Below, piece after piece: positions 43,560 to 55,119 of a stretch of 64,000 nucleotides of DNA. The translations under genes and the position numbers were made by a program. Position 1 is the stretch's first letter. Each line of letters opens with the position of its first letter. The DNA is from Inia geoffrensis. Its lineage: Eukaryota; Chordata; Mammalia; Artiodactyla; Iniidae. The notes beneath the pieces were generated by a model. It made no database searches and was not told where the DNA came from. It saw only the letters and a list, made by a program, of their open reading frames with translations. The stretch spans positions 156,679,494 to 156,743,493 of the forward strand of contig CM070899.1 in NCBI GenBank assembly GCA_036417435.1, read 5' to 3'.

Positions 43560-44010
43560 CTTCACCCCATAGATGTTTGTAGAGTGCCTGTTGGGTTTCA
43601 CATACCAGCTAAGGTGTGGAGATGATTCTTCCATGCCCTGCCATCAAAAGGTTGACAGTCTACTGTGGAGACAGAAGTGAAGTACCGATTACAAAGCAGC
43701 ATTATCAGCCCCATGATAGAGACCTGATGTCTGTCCAAAGGAAGGGCGCTTAATACTGTTCGGGAAGGAGAGAAGGGAGAGAGGTCAGGGAAGGCTTCTC
43801 GGAGGAATTAAGACAGAGCTGAGTGTGAATGGATGAGTAGAAGTGAGCCTAGTGAAGGTGGCGAAGGCATTCCTGGTAGAGCAGTCCACATGAGCAAAGG
43901 CACTGAGATCAGAAACAGCATAGTGTGTGCTGGAGGCAAAAGCAGGTTCGTATTATGGGCGCATCAAGTTCAGGGCAGGCAGTGGCCATGAAGCACCTTG
44001 GGTCCTCTCT
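43560..44010 (-). mobile_element. L2 fragment, antisense
   Basis: 'gatgtttgtagagtgcctgttggg', 'gaggtcagggaaggcttctcggagg', 'gcattcctggtagagcagtcc' and 'gagcaaaggcactgag' are antisense L2 3' UTR. Confidence 0.72.
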
Positions 44011-44039
44011 TCCAAGTCCTGGTATTTCATCAAGTTAGT

Positions 44040-44345
44040 GATGGGGACCCGCTGACCAAAACCGTCTTTGCTGAATCACTTTCTGCCCTTGGCTTCTGCA
44101 CTGGACACTCCTGATTTTCCTCCTCAGTAGCTTCTCTGAGTGGTCTCCTTGTCGTGATCCTCCCCCTTTTCCACCTTCTAAATACGAGCATGCCCCAAGG
44201 CTCAGTTTTTGGCGTTTCTCTTCTCCATACATACACACTCCCGTAGCTTTCAGTACCATCTCTCTGCTGATGAATCCCAAATTTACATCACTAGCTTCAA
44301 TCCTTACCTCCCAGATCCAGATGCATATATTCAATCGCCTACGCC
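44040..44345 (+). mobile_element. L2 fragment, sense
   Basis: 'tttcagtaccatctctctgctgatgaatcccaaatttacatc' and following 'ttacctcccagatccagatgcatatattcaa' match sense L2. Opposite orientation to the preceding L2, so a separate insertion. Confidence 0.68.
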
Positions 44346-44349
44346 CCAT

Positions 44350-44790
44350 CTCTACTTGGGTCTCAGAATTAGTGTTCAGTTGCATGTAGCAAAGACCCAA
44401 AATGTCAGTGAATTTAAAGGGATAAAAGCTCAGCTATAGGCCATTTGTGGCCAGCATGGTGGCTCCACAGACATCTAGGACCCAAACGTTACTAGATTTC
44501 TACTCCAGCACACTTAGAGTGTGGCCTTCAACCTTGTGGCACAAGATGGAGCCCCATCCATCGTAACAGAGTTCCAAGCAGCACGATGAAGGAAGGGGCG
44601 ATGAAAGAGCTGTTGCAGGTCAAATTCCCCGGGCAGCACACTCGGAGACAGTTGCTTGCATACAAGAATTTCATTGGGATGTACACCTAAGGTCAACCCC
44701 TGGGGGTGAGTAACAGAAGTTGGACTGGGCAGAAGGAGAAGTTGGGCTATGATACATCAAAACAAGACCTCAGCCAATCCTACAGGAAAT
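44350..44790. mobile_element. Degraded repeat, class not determined
   Basis: Resembles the repeat at 7330-7740 ('ttgcatgtagcaaagaccc', 'cagcatggtggctccacag'). Confidence 0.3.
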
Positions 44791-45735
44791 TCTGCACTCA
44801 GATGGTCCTCAAGACCTTTCCCAAATGGGGCAAGAGGACCAGATCATTTTATCCCCGCTTCACCCAGTCACCAGATGCAGGCTGCACCAGGAAGGGGCAT
44901 CACTTGGGGTGGGGTGGCTCTCATAGCTAAGGACAATCACCGGAGAAAGGGACTCAGCTGAAAACTGTCAGCACTCACCATTCCTTGAGGCTGGGAGAAC
45001 AAGTGCTGCAGTACTGAACATGGGAGAAATCTGGGTGGGAAATGACAGAATCCACTACAGTCCACCCCTTGAGCTACTCAGATCCACTTGCTTTGTATAC
45101 ATTTTGAGAGGAGCACCTTCACGACTCCGGTGGGCCTCTTTTCCTGGGGGAAACTTACAAAGAGAAGGCTTTGTCATTGCAGCTTGTCTCAAGGTCGTAA
45201 CTGGTACTCATCACCTCCTTCCTCCACTACCCCTGTGAGATCCCCGCACTCTGAGGAAGCACCTCTTCTGATCTAGGTGGTTTCCTTTTGTGGGTTACCC
45301 TGTGGTCTGAGCTCCTGGTCATTAAGCCCTTCTCAGGCTGTGGCTACAACACTTGACCATTTGCCATCGAATTTGGACAGGGGAGACCTAAGAGACGCCC
45401 TTGTGGATCACTTTGGTGCCAGATGTTTTCTTCTTTGCCCCCTTTGCATGACAGGAGCCCTATTTTCACCTGGTGATGAATCAGTTACCACTGCCAAGAT
45501 GGTGACTCCCTTTTTGTCCCTGTCAGCACAAAGAGCCCAAAGGGAGCAGGCAGTAGCCATAATTTGAAATTTAGTGGAACTCATGTTATCTCCTTTGATG
45601 GAATCATTCCCCCCACCCCGCCCCGCCCCGAGGGCCAAGACCTCTAAACCCACTGAGTCCAAAGTTGTGGGAACAGGATGCAGACATTCTGAAAGCGGGT
45701 CATGGGAGCAGGCCCACTCTTCCTTCATCTCTTAG
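44791..45735. other. Low-repeat interval with a GC-box cluster
   Basis: Tandem Sp1-like motifs CCCCGCCCCGCCCCG at about 45615-45630. Part of 45000-45600 may be an old LTR-element internal region but I cannot place it. Confidence 0.35.
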
Positions 45736-45739
45736 TTCC

Positions 45740-45905
45740 TAGACCTATATCTTAGGGAATCATTGAAGTGTTTTGAGTAGGGAAATAGCAATTCCAAATC
45801 AGCAGTGTTGAGGATAGACCATAAAGGAAAGTATTTAAGGCAGGAAGACCAGTAGTGTGGCTGTTAGAATAGTCCAGGCAGGAAATTATGTGGGCCTAAT
45901 AATGG
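45740..45905 (-). mobile_element. L2 fragment, antisense
   Basis: 'gttttgagtagggaaatagca', 'ggcaggaagaccagtagtgtggctgttagaatagtccaggc'. Confidence 0.65.
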
Positions 45906-46259
45906 AATATTATTAGAACCTGACATTTCCTTCAGCAGGAAAGCAAGCACTTAGTATCCAATTAGTGTCTCTGGGTACATCAGGAGGCATACTGTAGGTT
46001 AGGAAAGACATTTGTTAAGCTCTCCCTGCACTCATAGAAGCAAAACTATTACAGAATCATGCCAAAAATAACCCAGCCAAACTGGTGAACCGTAGCTTGG
46101 CTATATGTCAGCTCGATCAGCAGAGACACAGAAATAAGACAGCCAGGCAGGTAGACTGTTGCTCTCGGCCCCACCCAGAGTGGGGCTGGGGATTCTTCCC
46201 CTAGACCTTGATCTCTGCTTATTTCTCTGTTCCAGAACATTTACCATCATCTACCTGGA

Positions 46260-46365
46260 AGTCAAGATGTTTGCCTGTCTGGTTGCCCTGCTCTAGACTG
46301 CGATCTCATAGAACAGGAAGTTTTTCCTGCCCTCTTTTGTACCTATCACAGTCACAAAGAGGCAA
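46260..46365 (+). mobile_element. L2 3' UTR fragment, sense
   Basis: 'ctgctctagactgcgatctcatag...cctgccctcttttgtacctatcac'. Confidence 0.55.
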
Positions 46366-46450
46366 AGCTCAGTCACTTTGGAATGGAATTGAAAAAGAAA
46401 ACAAGCTCAGAACGAGCTCAGTCACTTTTGAACGGAATTGAAAAAAAAAC
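46366..46450. repeat. Local 49-bp tandem duplication
   Basis: AGCTCAGTCACTTTGGAATG... (46366-46402) recurs as AGCTCAGTCACTTTTGAACG... (46415-46450), offset 49 bases, three or so differences in 36. Confidence 0.9.
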
Positions 46451-46479
46451 CTTTGCAAGTGAGATCGCTGAACTGCTAT

Positions 46480-46680
46480 CAGTGATCAACAATATTAACA
46501 AATAATAACAATGACAGGTAACATTGTGGAGGCCCCTCCTATGGGCCAGGCACATGTCGAAAGGATTTACTTGTATTATCTTATTTAATCCTTCCCAGAA
46601 CACGATAAAGTAGGTATTATTACCATCCCATTTTCCATAGAAAGAAAATTTGTCAAGAGAGGCGGCAAAGAGAACTCCAG
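46480..46680 (-). mobile_element. MIR, antisense
   Basis: 'ctatgggccaggcacatgtcg', 'attatcttatttaatccttcccagaac', 'gtaggtattattaccatcccattttcc'. Confidence 0.85.
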
Positions 46681-46689
46681 AGAGTCTTG

Positions 46690-47180
46690 CACTGGCAACT
46701 TACAGCCCCTGCCTGAAAATGGCACATGTCCCTCGTTCATGATTCGTCGGCCAAAACAGATCACATGATCCCACTGATTTGCAAGGGAACCCGGAAGTGC
46801 AATCTCACAAACAGGGGTCCCAGAAACGTCTGAAGACCAGCACTAGTGACAACGACACTATGGAAATGAGATTTCCAGGGGCCCTGAGGGAAAGTTCTGT
46901 GAGGCAGGAGAGCAGTAGTTATTGATGCAATTCCCCAGTACAAGTTAATCTAATTCCAGAGCCCGTGCACCTAACCAAAATCTAGAAGGCTACACCAAAA
47001 TGTCCACAACACTTATGCCTGGGATAGAACAAATAGGTTATTTTTATTTTCTTCTTTACACTCTCCTGTCTCTTCCAATATTTCTACAATGAATCTGTAT
47101 TTACTTTGATAATCAGAAACTATGTATCATAGGGAGAATAATATCTGCGTAATTATCTTCCCCGGACAAGGTATTCCACT
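46690..47180. other. Unassigned interval
   Basis: A degraded repeat end is at 47020-47130 ('ttttattttcttctttacactctcctg'). Otherwise unassigned. Confidence 0.35.
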
Positions 47181-47198
47181 CCCCATCAGCCCTCTTTA

Positions 47199-47549
47199 TT
47201 TTTTATTGTTTTTTTTATAAATTTATTTATTTAATTTATTTATTTTTGGCTGTGTTGGGTCTTCGTTGCTGTTGCTGTGCGCGGGCTTTCTCTAGTTGTG
47301 GCGAGTGAGGGCTACTCTTCATTGCGGTGCACGGGCTTCTCATTGCAGTGGCTTCTGTTGTTGCGGAGCACGGGCTGTAGCGTGCGGGCTCAGTAGTTGT
47401 GGCTCGCGGGCTCTAGAGCACAGGCTCAGTAGTTGTGGCGCACGGGCTCAGTTGCTCTGAGGCATGTGGGATCTTCCCGGACCAGGGACTGAACCTGTGT
47501 CCCCTGCATTGGCAGGCGGATTCTTAACCGCTGCGCCACCAGGGAAGCC
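47199..47549 (-). mobile_element. CHR-type SINE, long form
   Basis: Perfect 18-bp TSD, CCCCATCAGCCCTCTTTA, at 47181-47198 and 47550-47567. AT-rich tail. Sense B-box region GGTTCAGTCCC. Confidence 0.96.
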
Positions 47550-47567
47550 CCCCATCAGCCCTCTTTA

Positions 47568-48305
47568 GATGCTATCTCTTCCTTGCTCCTTTTCCTAAAA
47601 CCCATCCTCAGAAAACATTCTGATTAAGTCCATGACACAAAAGAGGTCCTTACTGGTATTCAGGTTTTACCCATTCTGAGATGTTAGCCTTATGCCAAAA
47701 GACTTCCTAGATGGTAGCATTTCAGGTGCACAGTACCACCAGCCTGGATGGAGAGCTGCCTTTTCTAGTATGGAGAATGGAACCATCACAGCATCCCTGA
47801 AAACACCCTGCACCAACAGCCATGGATACCAGTTCCAGCCTCATTACCCCCAACCCTGCTACCCAACCTCCAGTCATATGCTCCTCTGAGAATTTCACAA
47901 GCCCCTCTTATGTAGGCATTTATTTTCAAGGAATCGAAGGTGTCATCAGTTTCTCTGTTATCCCTCCTCCACAGCTGCTTCCCTCTTCCCGCAAAGCTTC
48001 CAGCATCTCAGCACGGGGTGAATGCACCTACCCCTAGAAATACAAAACCCACTGCCTGAGCACAGGCACAGCGATTTCAATGGGAATCCCAGGACCAGAA
48101 CAGCATCACCCCACCTGCTTCACCTTGTGACCACCCTCTGTGTTTCTCAGCTTGCCCACTACACGGATGGGTTTGCTCACGCTGTCCTGGACTTTGACAA
48201 GAAGGAGCTAGGGCCCCACCCCTTGCTGCTGGTCATGTGACACAGCCATCACCTCCTTCTCTCACTTCCTTCAGAGGCTGTAAGGATGCTTCAGGGAAGC
48301 AGCAG
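47568..48305. other. Low-repeat interval
   Basis: No recognised repeat or exon. Confidence 0.4.
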
Positions 48306-48309
48306 TAAA

Positions 48310-48395
48310 GTACAAACATAAACGTAAGAAACTCCTACAACTCAATAGCAAAATAAATTTAAAAATACACAATTAAAAAATGGGCAATGCCTCAA
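48310..48395 (+). mobile_element. L1 ORF2 fragment
   Basis: 'gaaactcctacaactcaatagcaaaataa' and 'caattaaaaaatgggcaatgcct' are an internal L1 ORF2 piece. Confidence 0.72.
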
Positions 48396-48399
48396 ATCA

Positions 48400-48733
48400 A
48401 TAAGCAGTCTGGTGTTCAAGGCCAGCCCACTCAAGTCAGCCAGCATCAATAGAGCACCTGCTGTATGCAGAGTCATGAAATGGAGCCAAGAGTAGCTGCT
48501 AGGAGAACTGAAGTGTTCCAGATTTCCCTCCCTCAAAGGAAAAAAATCCAGGCCCTCTGTCCAGACAGCTATCCTCAGAGGCTCTGAAGATACTTTTCCA
48601 TTTGGAATCTCACCCAGAGAGGCTCTGTGATATTATAGGGCTCGCCTGAAGGTGCAGTTGGCAGACTCCAGCTCAAGCGGTTTCCAAGAGGCGCTTAACG
48701 AAGACACCACTTTACAGATTAAAATCATCTCTC
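48400..48733. other. Unassigned interval
   Basis: No recognised repeat or exon. Confidence 0.35.
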
Positions 48734-48747
48734 ATTGCCATGGCAAT
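48734..48747. promoter_or_regulatory. RFX-type palindrome
   Basis: ATTGCCATGGCAAT is a perfect 14-bp palindrome matching the RFX X-box GTTGCCATGGCAAC except at the outermost bases. It sits in repeat-free DNA. Confidence 0.45.
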
Positions 48748-50749
48748 CCTGCAGGTCATTAAAGAGAAGCACTTAGGGCTGGTGGGGCTCCTGCAGGTCC
48801 TGGGACTGGCAGAAACCACAGGCCATGGAGGATGGTAAAGGGTGGGCAGACAGAAAACCAGTCAGAAAGGCAGAGGCCGCCCAAATGCCCGTCCTTCTAC
48901 CAGGAAACAGACTGGAAGTGACTGACATGCAGGACACTCACTGGAATCAATGAACTCTCCAGGATCGGGAATGTTTGCAGGAGTCAAGAAAATACTCCTT
49001 ATGAGGGGCTGACTCAAGGGCTCTCGTAGCAGACCCCTACATCTGGACACAGCAGAGCATCTAGAACTGCAACCGCAGAACAGGCAACGGGAAACCAGGA
49101 GATGCGCCCTCTCGGGCAAGTGTATCATCCCAGAGGGGACTGAGGGCCGGGGGCTGGGGAGCGGTGTGGAGAAGAGGAGTGATAGGGATGAGGAAGGGGT
49201 GCGGGAGGACAGCCATCTCTGCCAGGTAAATGCAGGGAATTCAGAGGTCGTCTGGCTCCCAGATCCTTAAGACTTTCTTTACCACCAATAGTCCCCAGCA
49301 TCATGAGTAGAGACAGCGTGAGATTTTGAACTTACCTCAGAGGCGGAGCTTTCCCGAGGTCTTTCTTTCAGCCTCACTCACCACCCCTTCCCAATTGAGG
49401 GCCTTTCCCATCACCATAACAGCTCACATCCCATAATACTCAGTGGAACACTTGATCGAGAAGGATAAGCAAAGTAATCTGCCCCAGTTCCGAAAGCCTT
49501 GTCTTCTGGGATCTCCTGGATGATCAGGAGAGTTGCTGAGACTCGTAGCCCTGGGTAATCAGAACTAACAGCTCCTAAACTTGACACAAAGGCCTCTGCT
49601 AGGGTGTAGATGCTCATCCAGCAGACATACCAATAGGGAAGGTGAACCCCAACATTCTGTCTCCCCTACATAGCACCAAATGCATAGGCTGCAGAATTCC
49701 AAGTATAAATGTGGCTAATCCCGAAAAGGGTCTACAGAACATTCTGTGATAAGGGGTGCTGCACAGGATGTCATGGAGAATGTGAGCTCAAACAGAATGG
49801 TGAGAGTACAATCCCGTGACATAGAAAGGCAGAGGAATACAGGCCAAGCTGGTAGACAGGTTCAAGATAGCGTTGAGTGGAAAACCCAAGAGAGCTCAGT
49901 CCAACTCTGTGCACGCCCCTGCCCCTAGGACGAGCTTCTGCGGCAAAATAGACCTGCTACAGGGCTGGAGGCTGGGACCGTGGACGGTGGCCTGGAGGTT
50001 GGAAGGACAGAATTCTCCAGAGGACACCAGCTCTTGCTGTCACAATGAGTCAGGCTTGGACACAGCGTATGGAGAGGTGAAGGGATGGGTCCTCTAAGCT
50101 TGGTCCCAGAGGGCATCTGAGTAGCCCTAGGGGGCTAAGGTATGCTAGGGTATAGGCACGAGAGAAGCCTGGCCACAGACACAGCTAGTTCTGTAGGTGA
50201 ATGGCAAGCGCGAGCAGACCCCAGGGGAGGGCTCCCGGGGAGGGCACCAAGGTCTGAGGCAGGGTCCCTGGCCCAGCCAAGAAACCAAGACAGAAAGCCA
50301 GAGCTTGGGAGCTTCACTGCAAGTTTTTAGGAATCCCCCAGCTCCACAAAGTGTTCTTCAGACGGGAAAGGGGCCCTGAGCCCACACTGAGATCCCCTCC
50401 CAGCCCTCAAACAGCTTAAAAGGACAAGATTTCAGATGGACAGAAGCCTTCAGAATGTACATGCAGTCCTTATGCTGGTCGGGATGGGGTACCTTGCCAT
50501 CTTGTAGGGAGCAGTAGAATTGTACCCCAGCCCCTTCAAGGCCCGGGTAGTGTCCTGTAGCAATAGATGGCACCCTCCGAGGACAGGGGTCCTTAGCTGC
50601 AGGGCTGTATTTTGCTCGTGGGGCACATACAGGTTTAAAGCCAGGGGAAGAAAGAGAGATGAGGTTGCACCCCCTGCCCATCCTCCTTCTCTGCCCCTCC
50701 CCCATTTGAACGCAGCCCCTCCCCAAATTACTTTTGAACCAGTTGTCTT
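48748..50749. other. Low-repeat interval
   Basis: About 2 kb. A minus-strand donor-like CTGAG|GTAAGT has its exon edge at 49336, but no acceptor or coding frame was found near it. Open frames of 60-88 codons without known domains. Confidence 0.4.
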
Positions 50750-50763
50750 AAGACCCATGTTTT

Positions 50764-50984
50764 GTTTTGGGTTTTTTTTTGGTGTTTTTTTTGTGGTACA
50801 CGGGCCTCTCACTGCTGTGGCCTCTCCCGTTACGGAGCACAGGCTCCGGACGCGCAGGCTCAGCGGCCACGGCTCACGGGTCCAGCCACTCTGCAGCATG
50901 TGGGATCTTCCCGGAGCGGGGCACGAACCCTTGTCCCCTGCATCGGCAGGCAGACTCCCAACCACTGCGCCACCAGGGAAGCCC
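50764..50984 (-). mobile_element. CHR-2-like SINE
   Basis: TSD AAGACCCATGTTTT at 50750-50763 and AAGACCCGTGTTTT at 50985-50998, one mismatch. T/G-rich tail. Confidence 0.96.
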
Positions 50985-50998
50985 AAGACCCGTGTTTT

Positions 50999-52655
50999 AA
51001 AGGGGCCAAATTACTAGCATGCGGTGACACCTGCATGTGCAGTCCACACTGTTCACCCACCCTGTTCCAGTTGCCCTTGTGCCACTGCGGTGGGTGAGCT
51101 GCAGAGCTGAGGCCCAGAGAAATGGGTGGCGTGGAGACACAGCAGCACGTCTGGACCCGGAAGGCCGGGATGGCTTCCCCACTCCTTTATAAATGGCCCC
51201 TGAGGACCCAGGCCAGTGTCCCAATGGTATACAGTGCCTAACCAGGTTTTTCTTATTGCTCTGAAAGGACCACTAAAGCCCACAGCCGAGAACAAGAGGT
51301 GGCAACTGCCGCACATGTGAAGTCCAGGAACCCCCAGCGCTGGGTCAGTCACCTGGCAGCAGAGCCAACTTAGAGGTGCCAGTTTGGCGACCCAGACTAT
51401 TACCACCCCCAGCCCCTGGGACAGACGGGAGGACAGGAAACGAGGAAAGCAGCTGTTGAGGACGTGCTGCATTTGTGAGGAGAAAGCATTCTGTCTCCCT
51501 CTTTCCTGTGAGAGTGGGAAACGGGGTGTGCTTCCTCCCCAAGGAAAAGGAGGGCGGTCCCAAGGAAACATGTAAATTGGGGGCTGTTTTCAGAGTGAAA
51601 AGACTAGATTTGGGTCCCTGGTTAGATACCTGCTTGGTGCCCAGACTTCCTCCTCCCCGTGTGACCAGGGCCGGGAGGGACTCTCTGGAGGGAGAGGGTG
51701 TAACGGGGCCACAGGCAGGAAGACAGGCCAGGGTCATCCCTTCTGACCGCCAAGAGGATGGAGAATGGATCCTGCCTAGTTGTTGCTGGTGGCTTGGCGG
51801 TGCTAGCCAGGCAAAGGGACAGCTGCTGTGGGTATGTGAAGCAAACCTCTCTCCTTCCCCATCCAGTCTGAGGGGACGTGCCAGGATGGTGGGGGCAGGG
51901 GCCGCGGCCGGAGGGAGCAGATCTCAGCCCTCCCCTCCCCTAACCCAGCCCCCAGCCCTGATCCTAAACCCTTGGCGGTCTCAGTCTCACCAGCTCTGGG
52001 GGAAAAGAGAAAGAGCTTTAAATAGATGCGAGATCCATATTTTCAAGGGAACAGAGCTGAGGTCTTCCTAATTGCAAGTGACTGAACTTTCTGGAAGAAG
52101 GCTGAGCCTTCCCTAGTGGAGCCGCTACCCAGAGGGAAAGGCCTTCACCATGACACAGCCGGGGCAGCTCCCAGAAAAAAATAGAGCAATGCATGTCACG
52201 TTCATACCCTGAGGAGTCGCAACTGCTCAATAAACCAGTTATGCTAATACAAACTGGTTGGCTCAGAAGCTTTCTAACACCTGGAGGCGGGAGAGTGAGG
52301 CACCAGGGACCACAGATGTGACCCGGGAGCCAAGCCAGGAGAGATCGTGCTACCAAGGCCAGCTGGAGTCACACTGACAAGGGACAGGAATGCCAACCTG
52401 GGGCTGGATTGGAGTCGGTTCCCACTGAGGAGGGAGGCGTAGGGGCCAGTGCGCACAGATTGGCGTGGCGTTCTCCTGGTGGAAGGTCATTCCAGGAAGG
52501 CTGTTGACCACTCTTACGCGCCCTGGTGACTGGTCCTCGCTGTGTAGAAGCCATGGGGAAAGGCCTGGAAGTAGGGGGACATCACACATCATGGTGCCTT
52601 TGGTCCAGTTACAGTCATGGCCTGTGCCCTCCTCTGAGGTCACACAGTCCTGAGG
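50999..52655. other. GC-rich low-repeat interval
   Basis: About 1.65 kb, including the longest non-repeat open frame (51475-52071, plus, 198 codons) and antisense frames of 130-172 codons. None matches a known family or has convincing splice borders, and long frames are expected at this GC content. Confidence 0.4.
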
Positions 52656-52659
52656 CTGT

Positions 52660-52831
52660 AGGGTCATTGGCTGCTTGTGACACTCTCTGTCTCCCCGGAC
52701 TGAGAAAGTCTTGGGCAGGCAGGGCTCTGATTCATTTCTCTCTCCCCAGCACCCAGCGAAGACCCAGCCCATAGTAGGAACTCAGTCAGTGCTTCTTGAA
52801 TGAATGGCTGGATGAGTAATAGAATGACTGA
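52660..52831 (+). mobile_element. L2 3' end, sense
   Basis: 'ctgtctccccggactgagaaagtc', 'tctctccccagcacccagc', 'tagtaggaactcagtcagtgcttcttgaatgaatgg'. Confidence 0.75.
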
Positions 52832-52873
52832 CTGGATGGATGGATGGATGGATGGATGGAGGGATGGACGGAC

Positions 52874-52907
<34 letters not shown>

Positions 52908-52962
52908 ATGGACGGATGGACGGATGGATGGACGGATGGACGGATGGACGGATGGACAGATG
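52832..52962. repeat. (TGGA)n microsatellite grown from an L2 tail
   Basis: About 130 bp of TGGA units, many changed to CGGA, starting where the L2 ends in TGAATGAATGG. All frames on both strands are open and give Trp-Met-Asp-Gly or Ile-His-Pro-Ser repeats. Confidence 0.97.
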
Positions 52963-54045
52963 AATGCGTGAATGAACCCATTGGAAAACCCATTGTTTTC
53001 CCCTATCATGTTCCCACTATACAAAGGCACCCAGGCCCCAGACTGAGGCCTCAGATAATAGGAGATGTCTCTGTTATGAAATGTCTGTGACCTTCAGTAT
53101 GACAAACCTAATAACAGGGCTGACTAAAGCAAACTGTGCCCTCTACAATGATCACTAAAAGAGCTTCAAGTGTTCACCCTCTAGTGGCCGATTGCTAGAC
53201 TGCTCTGCTGCTTAGTTTCTTTTGCTGTGTTCAAGAACAGATTGGGCAGGGCTTTGTCAATTAGGGACATAAGGGGCTCCATTTGGAGGCAGTCCACGTT
53301 TTTGCTCCTGGAGGGAAAGACCTGGACTTCGCGCATCCTATGTCCCCATCAGGGAGCTTCTTGCCAGAACTCAAGTTCACTGCCAGCAAATGTGTATTGA
53401 GTATTTGCTGGGGGTGTAATTTATGCATTGGATGGGGCCTTTGCGGCCTGAAAGGTATTGGAAAGGCAGGGCTCGGGGGCTGGAGTCCCAGAGCAGTCTC
53501 CCCAGGCTGCAAGCCCTGAGTGCTGCGGAGAGGTGCCCTCCTACCTGGGCATCTACTGTGGTGCTGAGCCTGGCCTGCCTTTCACAGACCAGGGATGGTA
53601 GCTGTCTGGTGGGAGCGGGGAGCAGGAAGCTGGAGGCAACCATCCTGAGACTCTGCTCATCTGTGACATCTCCGGTGTTTGTAGGTGACGGCTCTAACTA
53701 TGTGTACAGTTTTGCAAAACAGAGCTTCATTGATTTTTCAAAAATTTGATATAGAAAAGTTTGACTCAAAATCCCTTCATGTGGACCCTCCCCCCCCAAG
53801 TTTCAGCAGCACAGGTGTCAAAGAAATAAAAGAAAGGATTGTTCGGTTATTTGAACATAATTTCAGATTGTGACAATTGCTCTTAATTTTGTCGTCATTG
53901 TTGTTGTTCTTAATTGTTTATTATTTACCTGGGTGGGAAAATTTCTGGTCAGTGTTTTGAGTTTAAACATCTTGGTCAGAAGTTTCATATTGCCACTTCA
54001 AAACCTGAGTATTAAAAAAATAGATGCAAGCTCAAGTTTCTCATT
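52963..54045. other. Low-repeat interval
   Basis: No recognised repeat apart from possible debris after 53690. No exon recognised. Confidence 0.4.
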
Positions 54046-54057
54046 AAGAAGCTTGAG

Positions 54058-54188
54058 GGACTTCCCTGGTGGTCCAGTGTTTAGGACTCTGCCCTTCCAC
54101 AGCAGGGAGCACGGGTCCTATCCCTGATTGGGGAATTAAGATCCCACCTGCCACGCAATGTGGCCAAAAAAGAAAAAGAAGAAAGAAA
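54058..54188 (+). mobile_element. CHR-1-like SINE, short form
   Basis: GGGACTTCCCTGGTGGTCCA to 'aatgtggccaaaaaagaaaaag'. Flanks AAGAAGCTTGA and AAGAAACTTGA look like a TSD with one mismatch. Confidence 0.9.
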
Positions 54189-54219
54189 AAAAAAGAAACT
54201 TGAAAATATTTTATTTATA

Positions 54220-54415
54220 AGTTTTATACAAATCCAGTATTTAGTATTTTCTCTAATATTTTATCTTAACCATGTACTCTAAGGAAAATACAACGCTTTT
54301 TCACATAGCCCTGCAGATGTCCTCAAATCCCCTCAGTTAACCCCCATGTGCGAGGCAGATGTTACTATGTGTGCCACGCCATGAAAGAATGTTGGAAACC
54401 ACTGGGATAAAAGGC
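54220..54415. mobile_element. Possible hAT-type relic
   Basis: Ends 'gttggaaaccactgg', like a MER-type terminus. Rest unclear. Confidence 0.3.
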
Positions 54416-54580
54416 TGCCTATTCCACCTCAGAAGTGCTAACATTCTTCAAATCCCTGTTAAAAGTATGAAATTCTGGCATAGGCTTGGGTTTTAACAAC
54501 TCAAAGCTCTTTTCACTGGAAAAATCATATCAGAGGTCAGGCTCTAGAAAAGTTGTAAAACTGGGCTGCCAGGATTAACA

Positions 54581-55106
54581 TGTGGCAGATTATATTTTCC
54601 AAGGATGACTGCAACAATATCTTCCCTCCCACGTGATCTTACTCTATGACTTTGACGTTCCTCCTATAATGAAATGGGGTCTGTGTTTCCTCCTCTTAAA
54701 TCTGGATTTGTGACTACAGTAGAAGCCATGTTGTATGACTTCCAAAGCTAGTTATAGAAAGTGATACATACTCTTCCTGGCAATTTCAATACACTGGTTC
54801 TTGGAACTCAGCCACCAATGCTGTGAAGAAGTCCAAGCAGCCCCCATGAGGAGGTCACAGGTAAGTGTTCCAGGTCAGTTCACAGCTGATCACCAGCACC
54901 AACTTGCCAACCACGAGAGTGAGACATCTTGAAAGTGGATCCTTTGGTCCCAGGTGGAGTCTCCCCAGCTGACACTGCATGGAGTAGAGATAAGTTATAT
55001 CCACCCAGCCCTGCCTCAACGGCAGCTTTGTGCACAAAATAAATGATTGTTGTCATTTAAGCCACCAAATTTTACAATTAGTTATACAGAAATAGATAGC
55101 TGGCAC
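54581..55106 (+). mobile_element. Solo LTR of the MaLR/ERVL group
   Basis: TGTGGCAGAT ... TGGCACA gives TG...CA ends. The poly(A) region 'acaaaataaatgattgttgtcatttaagccacc' near the 3' end is typical of MLT-like LTRs. Contains a perfect splice donor, CACAG|GTAAGT, at 54860/54861. Confidence 0.75.
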
Positions 55107-55119
55107 AATGGAGAAACAA

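Noticed and set aside
50520..51097. Several overlapping frames of 77-178 codons
   Set aside because: Mostly CHR-2-like SINE sequence and its flanks.
51475..52071. 198-codon open frame on plus
   Set aside because: GC-rich unique DNA, competing long frames on the other strand, no known domain, no splice borders.
52800..53090. Open frames with Asp-Gly-Trp-Met or His-Pro-Ser-Ile repeats
   Set aside because: Translation of a TGGA microsatellite.
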